DNA of 6,737 nt, taken from assembly GCA_009777135.1 (NCBI GenBank), contig WRMM01000110.1, forward strand, positions 1 through 6,737. Direction: 5' to 3'. The DNA is from Candidatus Fibrimonadales bacterium (GTDB lineage Bacteria > Fibrobacterota > Fibrobacteria > Fibrobacterales > Fibrobacteraceae). The notes under the pieces are model-generated. The model had not been told where the DNA came from. It did not search any database and was given only the letters and a program-made list of their open reading frames with translations. Positions within the stretch are counted from its first letter, which is position 1; each line of letters starts with the position of its first letter. The position numbers and the translations under genes were made by a program. Below are positions 1 to 6,113 of the stretch, one piece after another.

Positions 1-2
1 AA

Positions 3-386
3 AAAACGGCCGAAGGCCACGAGGCTCTTGGCGTAGTGCAAAATGGCCTGCCTATTCCAAAATCAGCGGAAAATCTGAGCGCCTACGCAGTTCAGCGAAT
101 TTCGGCGAAAAAAACGGATGAGAAAGCAGAAAGCAAGCCTGTTTCCGCTCCGAGTCTTCTGCATTTTGCCACAAGGGAAAACTTTTCATTTTCTTTGTTG
201 AATTCTGGGAACGTAAGTATATTTTTGGTCAATGCCAAAGGCGAAATTGTGTGGAGACAGAAATTGGAGAGCTTGCCCGCTGGAACAAATACTATAGGGT
301 GGAACGTAGCAAATCTGCCGAATGGCTCCTATCAATTGCGTATAGAGGCAGAAAATTCTGTGCAGGGATATAAAATAGGGCTGTAA
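3..386 (+). CDS. C-terminal end of a secreted protein with a FlgD/T9SS-sorting-like beta domain (5' truncated)
   Basis: The reading frame is open to the left edge (first full codon at 3), so this is the tail of a longer protein. A GTG at 36 is in frame, but it has no Shine-Dalgarno sequence and the codons before it read through, so I do not take it as the start. The first ~45 visible residues are a polar Lys/Glu/Ser/Pro linker. The last ~65 residues have the pattern of the FlgD-Ig/type IX sorting-like C-terminal domain: a strand (VSIFLVNAKGEIVW), then PAG, a Trp-containing strand (TIGWNV), then LPNGSYQLRIE and a short basic/hydrophobic final strand ending in YKIGL. In the FCB group such domains end many secreted or surface enzymes, often carbohydrate-active ones. 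The catalytic part is outside the window, so the function cannot be named. The domain call is by pattern only. No intrinsic terminator follows the stop codon. Confidence 0.72.
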   Translation, partial: KTAEGHEALGVVQNGLPIPKSAENLSAYAVQRISAKKTDEKAESKPVSAPSLLHFATRENFSFSLLNSGNVSIFLVNAKGEIVWRQKLESLPAGTNTIGWNVANLPNGSYQLRIEAENSVQGYKIGL

Positions 387-433
387 AAGCTATAAATTGT
401 TATGAAATTATGACAGCGAGGTTTTTAACAAAC

Positions 434-500
434 AAAATTTTCCAAAAAAAATCGCTTCCCCAAGAAAATTTTAACCCTTGACAACGCCTCAAAAATTTTC
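434..500. repeat. Three AAAATTTT palindromes around the rho promoter, two forming a 9-bp inverted repeat
   Basis: AAAATTTTC lies at 434-442, its exact reverse complement GAAAATTTT at 464-472, and AAAATTTTC again at 492-500. The first two form a 9-bp inverted repeat with a 21-nt spacer just upstream of the -35 box. The third sits in the spacer between the -35 and -10 boxes. Spacing between cores is 31 and 27 nt, close to three helical turns. It could be bent A-tract DNA, an UP-element-like region, or an operator. The stem is all A/T apart from one pair and has no trailing U-run, so it is a poor intrinsic terminator. The sequence is seen; the function is inference. Confidence 0.5.
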
Positions 501-506
501 TATATT
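478..506 (+). promoter_or_regulatory. Sigma70-type promoter for the rho operon
   Basis: A perfect -35 hexamer TTGACA (478-483) is followed by a 17-nt spacer and a -10 hexamer TATATT (501-506), one mismatch from TATAAT. Transcription would start near 512-514, giving a leader of about 45 nt before the TTG start of rho. It is the only strong promoter-like pair I see in the 172-nt gap, and the downstream genes have no room for their own, so it probably drives all three. No attenuator-like hairpin is obvious in the short leader, although rho is autoregulated by Rho-dependent attenuation in some bacteria. Confidence 0.75.
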
Positions 507-546
507 TGTACATGTTCCCCTAAAGTGTCCATTTTTCATTTAAAAC

Positions 547-551
547 AGGAG
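547..551 (+). promoter_or_regulatory. Shine-Dalgarno site fixing the TTG start of rho
   Basis: AGGAG stands 7 nt before the TTG at 559. No ATG or GTG with comparable spacing exists upstream, and the first in-frame ATG downstream (codon 27) lacks such a site. This supports a TTG start. Confidence 0.8.
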
Positions 552-558
552 TTTACCT

Positions 559-2289
559 TTGGCACCTCGTTCTAAACAATTATTGTCAGATGAAGTCCCG
601 CAAGACGGCGAGCTTCCACCAGAAACCAAGGAAATGCTAGAAGGCCTTGGAGTAAAAAAGAGCAACCTTAGAAAACCGCCTCTGCCCGAAGCGGAATCTG
701 CGGATGCTGAACTTGAAAACATGCTGCCTACCGGCGTTGTTGTGCCGGATGTTCCAGAAGCAGCCTCTTTGCCGCCACCGCAGGCTCCAGCAGATGGAAC
801 TGAACCGCAGGCAAGCGGGATGAACCGCCCGCAAAGGAATTTTCCAAATGGAGGCAATGGAGGCAATGGTGGCAATAACAACAATAAAAGGCAGCAGTTT
901 CAAAACAACAATAACAGGTTCGGCAACAATAACAGCCAAAACCGCAGAAACAACAGAGGGTTCCGGCCATACGTAGAGGAAATATCCCCAGAAGATATTC
1001 CAAAAATAGATAAGGAATCCATAGACAAGGCTAGAGTTGAATGGGCTGCTCTGCGCACCAAAAGCATGCCTGAGCTGCAAGCTCTGGCAATAGAGCTTAA
1101 CCTGCCAGATATTAAAATTATGCGCAAACAAGCCATAATTTACCGCATTCTAGAAGCAAAAGCCGCAAATGTAGAAGGAATGCCCATATATGCAGAAGGC
1201 GTTTTGGAGATAATAAACGATGGCTATGGATTTTTGCGCAACCCAGACCACAATTATCTGCCTGGGCAAGACGATATTTATGTTAGCCCGAATTTGATAA
1301 GGTTCTACGAGCTAAAAACCGGAGATACCGTAACAGGGCAGGTTCGCGCTCCCAAAGAAAAAGAAAAATATTTTGCGCTCACAAGCATAGAGACAATAAA
1401 TTTCAGAGAACCTGAACACGCTAAAAAACGAGTTGCTTTTGAGCATTTAACGCCTCTGCATCCGTTTGAGCGCATAAAACTGGAATACCAGCCAAGTGAG
1501 CTTTCAACCAGAATAATGAACCTGTTCACGCCAATAGGCAAGGGGCAGCGCGGAGTTATTTTGGCGCCGCCGCGCACAGGCAAAACGGTTCTTTTGCAGC
1601 ATATAGCCAATGCCATAAGCAAAAACCATCCAGAAATTAAACTTTTGGTTTTGCTCATAGATGAACGCCCCGAAGAAGTTACGGATATGCGCAGGAATGT
1701 AAAAGGCGAAGTTTTGGCCTCAACATTCGATGAGCCGCCAGAACGCCACACCCAAGTTGCAGACATGGTTTTGGAAAAAGCAAAAAGGCTTGTTGAGCAA
1801 GGCGAAGATGTGGTTATACTTTTGGATTCCATCACACGCTTTGCAAGAGCAAACAACGTTGTTATTCCGCATTCCGGAAAGATACTTTCTGGCGGCGTGG
1901 ATGCAATGGCTATGCAAAGACCAAAACGCTTTTTTGGAGCGGCGCGCAAAATTGAATTTGGCGGCTCGCTGACCATTATAGGCACCGCTTTGATAGAAAC
2001 CGGAAGCCGCATGGACGAAGTTATTTTCGAAGAATTCAAAGGCACAGGCAATATGGAACTGGTGCTAGACCGCCGCATTGCAGAAAAGCGTATTTGGCCC
2101 GCAATAGACATATTCAAGTCTGGCACGCGCAAAGAAGAGCTTTTGATTTCTGAAACAGAGCTTCGCCAAGTTTGGATTTTGCGCAGATTCTTGCAAGACC
2201 ACACTCCCGTTGAGATTATGGAGCAAGTTCAAGAGCAGATGAAAAACCATAAAACCAACGAGAACTTCTTGTCTGCCATGAAAGGTTAA
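559..2289 (+). CDS. rho: Transcription termination factor Rho, with a long Asn/Gly-rich N-terminal extension
   Basis: Hexameric RNA-dependent ATPase/translocase that ends transcription at Rho-dependent sites. It has 576 residues against about 419 in E. coli; the surplus is an N-terminal extension. Residues 1-93 are rich in Pro and acidic residues, and 97-132 are low complexity (17 Asn, 7 Gly, 4 Gln of 36). The conserved protein starts near 165 with the N-terminal helix bundle (SMPELQALA, MRKQAII). It continues with the cold-shock-like RNA-binding domain (RNP1 GYGFLR 222-227, DDIYVS 238-243), Walker A PPRTGKT (337-343, Lys342), catalytic Glu369 in DERPEEV, Walker B LLDSITR (Asp423), the Q-loop SGKILSGGVDA, the R-loop KGTGNMEL and arginine finger Arg524. 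An offset of 158 aligns these with E. coli K184, E211, D265 and R366. All core motifs are intact, so the enzyme should be active. TTG start with AGGAG 7 nt upstream. proC follows 4 nt after the stop. Confidence 0.97.
   Translation: MAPRSKQLLSDEVPQDGELPPETKEMLEGLGVKKSNLRKPPLPEAESADAELENMLPTGVVVPDVPEAASLPPPQAPADGTEPQASGMNRPQRNFPNGGNGGNGGNNNNKRQQFQNNNNRFGNNNSQNRRNNRGFRPYVEEISPEDIPKIDKESIDKARVEWAALRTKSMPELQALAIELNLPDIKIMRKQAIIYRILEAKAANVEGMPIYAEGVLEIINDGYGFLRNPDHNYLPGQDDIYVSPNLIRFYELKTGDTVTGQVRAPKEKEKYFALTSIETINFREPEHAKKRVAFEHLTPLHPFERIKLEYQPSELSTRIMNLFTPIGKGQRGVILAPPRTGKTVLLQHIANAISKNHPEIKLLVLLIDERPEEVTDMRRNVKGEVLASTFDEPPERHTQVADMVLEKAKRLVEQGEDVVILLDSITRFARANNVVIPHSGKILSGGVDAMAMQRPKRFFGAARKIEFGGSLTIIGTALIETGSRMDEVIFEEFKGTGNMELVLDRRIAEKRIWPAIDIFKSGTRKEELLISETELRQVWILRRFLQDHTPVEIMEQVQEQMKNHKTNENFLSAMKG
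850..876 (+). repeat. Tandem 9-bp repeat (3 copies) encoding Gly-Gly-Asn in Rho
   Basis: GGAGGCAAT at 850-858 and 859-867, then GGTGGCAAT at 868-876 with one change. The unit is a multiple of three, so gain or loss of copies would keep the frame and only alter the length of the low-complexity region in Rho. AAC/AAT-rich sequence coding for Asn runs follows directly. Confidence 0.85.
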
Positions 2290-2293
2290 AAAA

Positions 2294-3097
2294 ATGCAAA
2301 CCGATGAAAAAAAAATACTTTTCATAGGCGCAGGCAATATGGGTGGCGCAATCTTGTGCGCCTTGACTGAGAGCGGTTATTCGGCAGAGTCTGTGTTCTT
2401 TTACGAGCCAAGCGAGGAGCAGGCGAATAAAATCGCATCTCGGAGCAAGGCTCAAAAGATAACGTCTTTTCAGGAAGAATTTTCAAAAGCGGATGTTGTA
2501 TTTTTGTGCGTAAAGCCGCAGGTTTTCAAAACAATGCAATTCCCAAAAGGGCAAAAAAACGCTATAATAGTTTCCATTATGGCAGGCGTTCCGATTGCCG
2601 CTTTGCAAAAAGCTTTCCCTGACTGCGAGCATATTGTGCGCACAATGCCCAATATCGCTGTTGTGGCAAAGAAAGGGAGCGTTGCCATAGCAACGGACGG
2701 CGTTAAAGAAGACGTTCTGCAAGCGGTTGAATTTATATTCTCTAAATGCGCAGCGACTTTCAGAATTTTGGAAAGCCAAATGAACGCAGTAACAGGGCTT
2801 TCTGGCAGCGGACCAGCCTTTGTTTTTCAATTTATAGAAGCCCTTGCAATGGGCGGCGTTAAAATGGGCTTGCCGCGCGACACAGCAATGAATTTAGCCT
2901 TATCTATGGTGCATGGCTCAACCGAAATGCTAGAAAAATCAAAGCTGAATCCTGGCGAACTAACAGCAAATGTTTGCAGCCCCGCAGGAACAACAATAGC
3001 CGGAATACAGGAATTGGAAAACAAAGCCTTTAAAGGAACAATCATGTCAGCAGTAGAAGCCGCAGCAAAACGCTCAAAAGAATTAGGAGAAAATTGA
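2294..3097 (+). CDS. proC: Pyrroline-5-carboxylate reductase
   Basis: Cytoplasmic enzyme that reduces 1-pyrroline-5-carboxylate to L-proline with NAD(P)H, the last step of proline synthesis. Its 267 residues are normal for the family. The N-terminal Rossmann nucleotide-binding loop is GAGNMGGAI (12-20). VKPQ (73-76) and RTMPN (116-120) are typical of the family. The C-terminal helical dimerisation/substrate domain carries GLSGSGPA (168-175) and the P5CR signature around CSPAGTT (228-234) followed by IAGIQELE. The ATG is 4 nt after the rho stop; AAAGG at 2281-2285, inside the last codons of rho, gives a plausible ribosome site with 8-nt spacing, so translation is probably coupled to rho. The next gene begins just after the TGA stop. 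No other proline genes (proA, proB) are in view. Confidence 0.96.
   Translation: MQTDEKKILFIGAGNMGGAILCALTESGYSAESVFFYEPSEEQANKIASRSKAQKITSFQEEFSKADVVFLCVKPQVFKTMQFPKGQKNAIIVSIMAGVPIAALQKAFPDCEHIVRTMPNIAVVAKKGSVAIATDGVKEDVLQAVEFIFSKCAATFRILESQMNAVTGLSGSGPAFVFQFIEALAMGGVKMGLPRDTAMNLALSMVHGSTEMLEKSKLNPGELTANVCSPAGTTIAGIQELENKAFKGTIMSAVEAAAKRSKELGEN
3085..3089 (+). promoter_or_regulatory. Shine-Dalgarno site deciding the start of the SPOR gene
   Basis: AGGAG inside the end of proC. It is 10 nt from the ATG at 3100 but only 4 nt from the TTG at 3094 that overlaps the proC stop. The spacing and the better codon favour ATG 3100; the TTG would add only two residues. Confidence 0.65.
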
Positions 3098-3099
3098 AA

Positions 3100-3966
3100 A
3101 TGAAAAATCGGGTAAATCGGCACGCCCATACGCTCGGCATTCGCTGGCGAACAGCCAAAGGCTGGTCAATCGGGGTCATCGGGGTTCTGACAATATTCTT
3201 AACCACATTGTATGCTTCCGATACTCCTTACTCTCAGGCGCAGAAATTGTATAGCCAAGGGAATTTTGAGGCAGCGGCTAAAATGTATGCGGACGCTTGC
3301 CCTCAGCTGGAGGCAAAAGAGCGGAAAATTTGCCTGTTCAACGAGGTTAAGGCATTGTTGGAAAGCAAAAAAACAGAATTGGCAAATTCTGCGGAAGCAA
3401 AGCTGCTTTTGCTGATAAGCCAGACCGAGCCAGGCGATTCTCTGTTCCCTAAACTAAGCGCAGAAGACGCCAAGCTTCAAATTTTGCTCAACAATCCCGT
3501 GCGAGCGGTTCGCTCATGGAGAGCGGCGCAGTCAAGCTCAAGCCCGGATTTTTTTTCAGAGCTTTTTGTTCTGTGCAGCGATATAGTTTCCGTTTTCCCT
3601 GAAAACGGACTAAGCGAAGAAAACTGCAATCGAATCAAACCAGCAGACACAAGTCTTATTTCTCTTCCAAGAGAAAAAATTGTTCCGTTAGCACAGCAAA
3701 CGCAAGTCGCTAAAGACACCCCGCAATTAGGGAAAGGGGGGCAATGGTATGTGCAATTGGGTGCTTTTGGCTCCAAAGATAATGCGGAGAGGCTGGTTGC
3801 TAATTTTAAAGGCAAAGGCGTGGAGCTTTATGTTGTGGAATTAACGGATAGAAAGCTTTTTGCTGTTCGCACTGGCTTCTTTTCAACCAATGCGGATGCG
3901 CAAACCTACGCCGACCAAAAAATAGCCCCAGCGCATAATGATTATAAGGTGTTTAGCGTTAATTAA
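3100..3966 (+). CDS. Exported SPOR-domain protein with TPR-like N-terminal part
   Basis: 288 residues from ATG 3100. The N-terminus is unusually long and basic (Arg/His/Lys, residues 2-20), followed by a hydrophobic segment (22-39) and a possible signal-peptidase site after LYA (37-39); it could instead remain as a membrane anchor. Residues 44-68 (YSQAQKLYSQGNFEAAAKMY) look like one TPR-type helical hairpin, followed by a helical middle and a Ser/Thr/Gln-rich linker. Residues 215-288 form a SPOR domain (QWYVQLGAFGSKDNAERLV, ELYVVELTDRKLFAVRTGFF). SPOR domains bind peptidoglycan stripped of stem peptides, usually at the division septum, so a periplasmic cell-wall or division role is likely. 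It is the third gene of the rho-proC operon. Its first ~90 nt are more G+C rich than the rest and hold two short palindromes. The specific role is unknown. Confidence 0.85.
   Translation: MKNRVNRHAHTLGIRWRTAKGWSIGVIGVLTIFLTTLYASDTPYSQAQKLYSQGNFEAAAKMYADACPQLEAKERKICLFNEVKALLESKKTELANSAEAKLLLLISQTEPGDSLFPKLSAEDAKLQILLNNPVRAVRSWRAAQSSSSPDFFSELFVLCSDIVSVFPENGLSEENCNRIKPADTSLISLPREKIVPLAQQTQVAKDTPQLGKGGQWYVQLGAFGSKDNAERLVANFKGKGVELYVVELTDRKLFAVRTGFFSTNADAQTYADQKIAPAHNDYKVFSVN
3140..3164. repeat. Two adjacent short palindromes within the start of the SPOR gene
   Basis: TTCGCTGGCGAA (3140-3151) is directly followed by CAGCCAAAGGCTG (3152-3164, 5-bp arms with an AAA loop). Close by at 3169-3185 ATCGGGGT occurs twice in tandem-like fashion (ATCGGGGTCATCGGGGT). 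The patch is G+C rich and lies in the coding sequence for the basic N-terminus. It could be a small inserted palindromic element or chance; I know no named family that it matches. Confidence 0.45.
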
Positions 3967-3977
3967 AACTCGCTTCC

Positions 3978-4808
3978 CTATTTCTTAGTCACCTCTTCAA
4001 ATTCCTGCAAATTCTTTCTCCATTTTCGATCTTTAAATGGAGCGTAGCTCTCAATGGGTTTGTGGTTGCCTTTGGCAAATTCGCTTGCGGCTTTTTCAAT
4101 ATCGGTTATTATGTCTCTTATCATCCCTCTAATCACGCCGCTAAAAAGATTCAGAGCAATATTCATTGCTGGACCGCTCGGAGAAACTATAGCGCGAAAT
4201 TCATAAGCAACGGAATCTTTGCCAACTTCTTTTAAATCCAAAATTGCAGTTGCTGTCCCAGAAAAATATGTAGTCACAATCTTTGTTCTGCCCCAGCCAA
4301 AAAACACATGATGCATACCTGGATTCGTGCCTGCGCTGTCAGTCAATAGCCACACAAAACGGCCTTGCATGTGTCCGCCATTGTCTCCGCTGAAGTTCTT
4401 TTTATCTGGGGTATCGTATTTTATGGTGTACTTTGTTTTTCTGTAAGCATTTACAAGTTGCGCTGTGAATTCCATATTGTCAAAAAGATATATCATAGTT
4501 TCTTTTGAAACGGGAAGCGTTCCGTCAATTTTATATGTAATTCTGTATTGTCGCCCCATGTAGCGATATAAATCGCGTGCTCTAGGATTGTTTGTTTGCA
4601 AACCGCGTTCCCTCAATTCTATGTAAGGAGCGCAAAATTCCGCATTGTATTTGATATTTGGATTAGGTTTTTTCTCTTCTGCGCTGCATTGAGGCAAATC
4701 ATGATTCAAACACTGCTTAACTCCAGAACACATAGCCAAATGCCCAACATTGGGAGCATCTTTTGCATAAAGCGACGTGGCTAAGAGGATAATGCAAAAT
4801 ATTATCAT
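3978..4808 (-). CDS. Secreted protein of unknown function, possible START-like (SRPBCC) fold
   Basis: 276 residues. I do not recognise a named family. A short signal peptide (residues 1-15, hydrophobic, ending SLYA before KD) predicts export to the periplasm. The mature N-terminus has four cysteines (27, 33, 41, 59), enough for two disulphides. From about residue 88 the pattern resembles a START/SRPBCC lipid-binding fold: a strand and helix (YRITYKIDGTLPVSKETMIY, 88-107, then LFDN), a run of predicted strands including TATAILDLKEVG and VAYEFRAIVSPSG, and a long C-terminal helix (about 221-245, around GMIRDIITDIEKAASEF). A charged tail of ~30 residues follows. This fold call is weak and made by eye. 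The ATG directly abuts the stop of the TolC-like gene, with a Shine-Dalgarno site inside that gene, so the two are probably co-translated and may share a process. The gene converges on the SPOR gene with 11 nt between stops. Confidence 0.8.
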   Translation of the reverse strand: MIIFCIILLATSLYAKDAPNVGHLAMCSGVKQCLNHDLPQCSAEEKKPNPNIKYNAEFCAPYIELRERGLQTNNPRARDLYRYMGRQYRITYKIDGTLPVSKETMIYLFDNMEFTAQLVNAYRKTKYTIKYDTPDKKNFSGDNGGHMQGRFVWLLTDSAGTNPGMHHVFFGWGRTKIVTTYFSGTATAILDLKEVGKDSVAYEFRAIVSPSGPAMNIALNLFSGVIRGMIRDIITDIEKAASEFAKGNHKPIESYAPFKDRKWRKNLQEFEEVTKK

Positions 4809-6101
4809 TCAAAACTTTCCTATTTGCAAATTTAAAAGCGATTTTCCTAGTAAATAGCTGTATTTTGCCTGATTGTGCCTTATTTGCGAATTATTGAAAA
4901 TGGTTTGCTGCTGTATCAGCGAAGAAATGTCTAGCATTCCTAGTTCGTGCTGTTGAACGGATTTGTCTAAAGCGAGTTTTTGTGCTTCCATTTGAATGGT
5001 AGAAACTTCCCATTGCAAGCGGTAGGTTTCTACTTGCAAAGCCAATTGCTCAATGGTGTTTTCCAGCTGTTTTTGCGTGTTGATAGCGGTGATTTGCGCT
5101 CTTTCTTGAGCAACCTGCGCTTGCAGAACGCCGTCTTTAGCGGAACCCCAGTCCACAATGGGGATGTTCAAGCTGAGAGAAGCGGTGTAGCCAAAGCCGT
5201 TTTTCAATTGGTTTTGATATCTGGGATCTTCAATTTCCCAGCGAAGCCCAGAACTTAGCGAACCGCTCAGAGACATGCTTGGATAGCGGGCTGCATTTGC
5301 AACGCCAATCGCTTCCGTGGCGGCCAAAACGGAAAGAGAATCCATTTTTTTGTCTATGGAATTTTGCTGAGCCAAAGCCAGCAAGCTAGCATAGCTTTCT
5401 GTTGTATCAACTTTTGCTGAATCTGGCGGCAAAAGAGAAAATGCGTTGTTTGCCGGAATTTCCAAAAGCTGGCGGAGCGCCGTGTAATTTTGAATCAAAT
5501 TGCTTTGCACCTGCAGCAAACTCAGGCTATCGCTTGCAACCTGGGCAAAAGCCAAAGCCAAGTCGCTTGCCGTGAAGCTCCCCGATTGAAAAAGGATAGA
5601 ATCTTTTGCAAGCATTTTTTTAGAAAGAACAAGCGAGGCTTTTGCGGAATTTTCGGATTCAATCAAAGACCAAACCTGCATATAGGCTCTAATCACCTGC
5701 TCAGACAAGTTCCTTGCCACAGCCTCTGAATTTAATTCTGCCACTTCTTTTAGATACCCTGCGCGGCTCACTGAGTGGCCTATTCTGCCCGCTGTGAAAA
5801 TGGGCATTGAAGAATTTAAGCCCATGCTGAAACCATAGCTTGCTTCGGAATCTTCAAGCAAAGGGCTGTCGCTCACTCTTTGCGAAACACTGCCGCTCAG
5901 CCCCGGGAGCCTTGCGAATTTTGCCTGCTGAAGAGTGGATGCCGCTGTTTTTTCCGAGAGTTTTGCGGCTGTTAAGGCTAAGGAATTTTTCTTGGCTATT
6001 TCAATGCAGTTCTGCAAAGTCAGGTTTTGGTAGCCTTGAGCAAAGACCTTGCAAACCAACAATAGCAGAATTAATGATAATAGCCTTAAATGCATGTGCA
6101 T
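4809..6101 (-). CDS. TolC-family outer-membrane channel protein
   Basis: 430 residues. Outer-membrane factor of the TolC family, which trimerises into a beta-barrel plus alpha-helical tunnel and joins inner-membrane pumps or type I exporters through an adaptor. The signal peptide is clear: a Leu-rich core at residues 5-16 and a cleavage site after VFA (19-21). The mature protein begins with the family's LTLQNCIEIAKKNSLAL helix. Two repeats are visible, each with a strand pair followed by long Gln/Ala/Ser/Leu-rich helices; the strand-to-helix turns are MPIFTAGRIGHS (99-110) and NIPIVDWGSAKDG (312-324), standard for OEP repeats. Length is normal. ATG at 6101 lies 12 nt after the stop of the upstream gene; a second ATG two codons on is also possible, and neither has a strong Shine-Dalgarno. 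No pump or adaptor gene is in the window, so the substrate is unknown. The TGA touches the ATG of the next gene. Confidence 0.9.
   Translation of the reverse strand: MHMHLRLLSLILLLLVCKVFAQGYQNLTLQNCIEIAKKNSLALTAAKLSEKTAASTLQQAKFARLPGLSGSVSQRVSDSPLLEDSEASYGFSMGLNSSMPIFTAGRIGHSVSRAGYLKEVAELNSEAVARNLSEQVIRAYMQVWSLIESENSAKASLVLSKKMLAKDSILFQSGSFTASDLALAFAQVASDSLSLLQVQSNLIQNYTALRQLLEIPANNAFSLLPPDSAKVDTTESYASLLALAQQNSIDKKMDSLSVLAATEAIGVANAARYPSMSLSGSLSSGLRWEIEDPRYQNQLKNGFGYTASLSLNIPIVDWGSAKDGVLQAQVAQERAQITAINTQKQLENTIEQLALQVETYRLQWEVSTIQMEAQKLALDKSVQQHELGMLDISSLIQQQTIFNNSQIRHNQAKYSYLLGKSLLNLQIGKF
4816..4821 (-). promoter_or_regulatory. Shine-Dalgarno site for the secreted protein, inside the end of the TolC-like gene
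   Basis: On the minus strand AGGAAA stands 7 nt before the ATG (4808-4806). It overlaps the last codons of the upstream gene, whose TGA (4811-4809) touches the ATG, an arrangement typical of coupled translation. Confidence 0.6.
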
Positions 6102-6113
6102 AATCTAGAAAAT

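Noticed and set aside
36..386. GTG at 36 as the true start of the first gene
   Set aside because: The frame continues upstream to the window edge without a stop, there is no Shine-Dalgarno sequence, and the product would lack the signal peptide expected for a sorting-domain protein.
434..472. Inverted repeat after the first gene as an intrinsic terminator
   Set aside because: The stem is almost all A/T, the loop is 21 nt and no proper T-run follows; it is more likely part of the rho control region or chance.
540..884. 114-codon minus-strand frame with a Pro/Gly-rich product
   Set aside because: Its composition is the mirror of the Asn/Gly/Pro-rich start of rho; it covers the rho promoter-proximal region and has no family resemblance.
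1305..2204. 299-codon open frame on the minus strand opposite rho
   Set aside because: It lies entirely within the well-conserved rho coding region, has no recognisable domain, and its Ser/Arg-rich composition is what a reversed coding strand gives.
3094..3099. TTG overlapping the proC stop as the SPOR gene start
   Set aside because: Only 4 nt from the AGGAG site and a weaker codon; ATG 3100 fits better, though the TTG cannot be excluded.
6048..6056. Cys17 of the TolC-like signal sequence as a lipoprotein box
   Set aside because: The residue before it is Val and the one after is Lys; the lipobox needs a small residue (Gly, Ala or Ser) before Cys. A signal-peptidase I site (VFA) follows.
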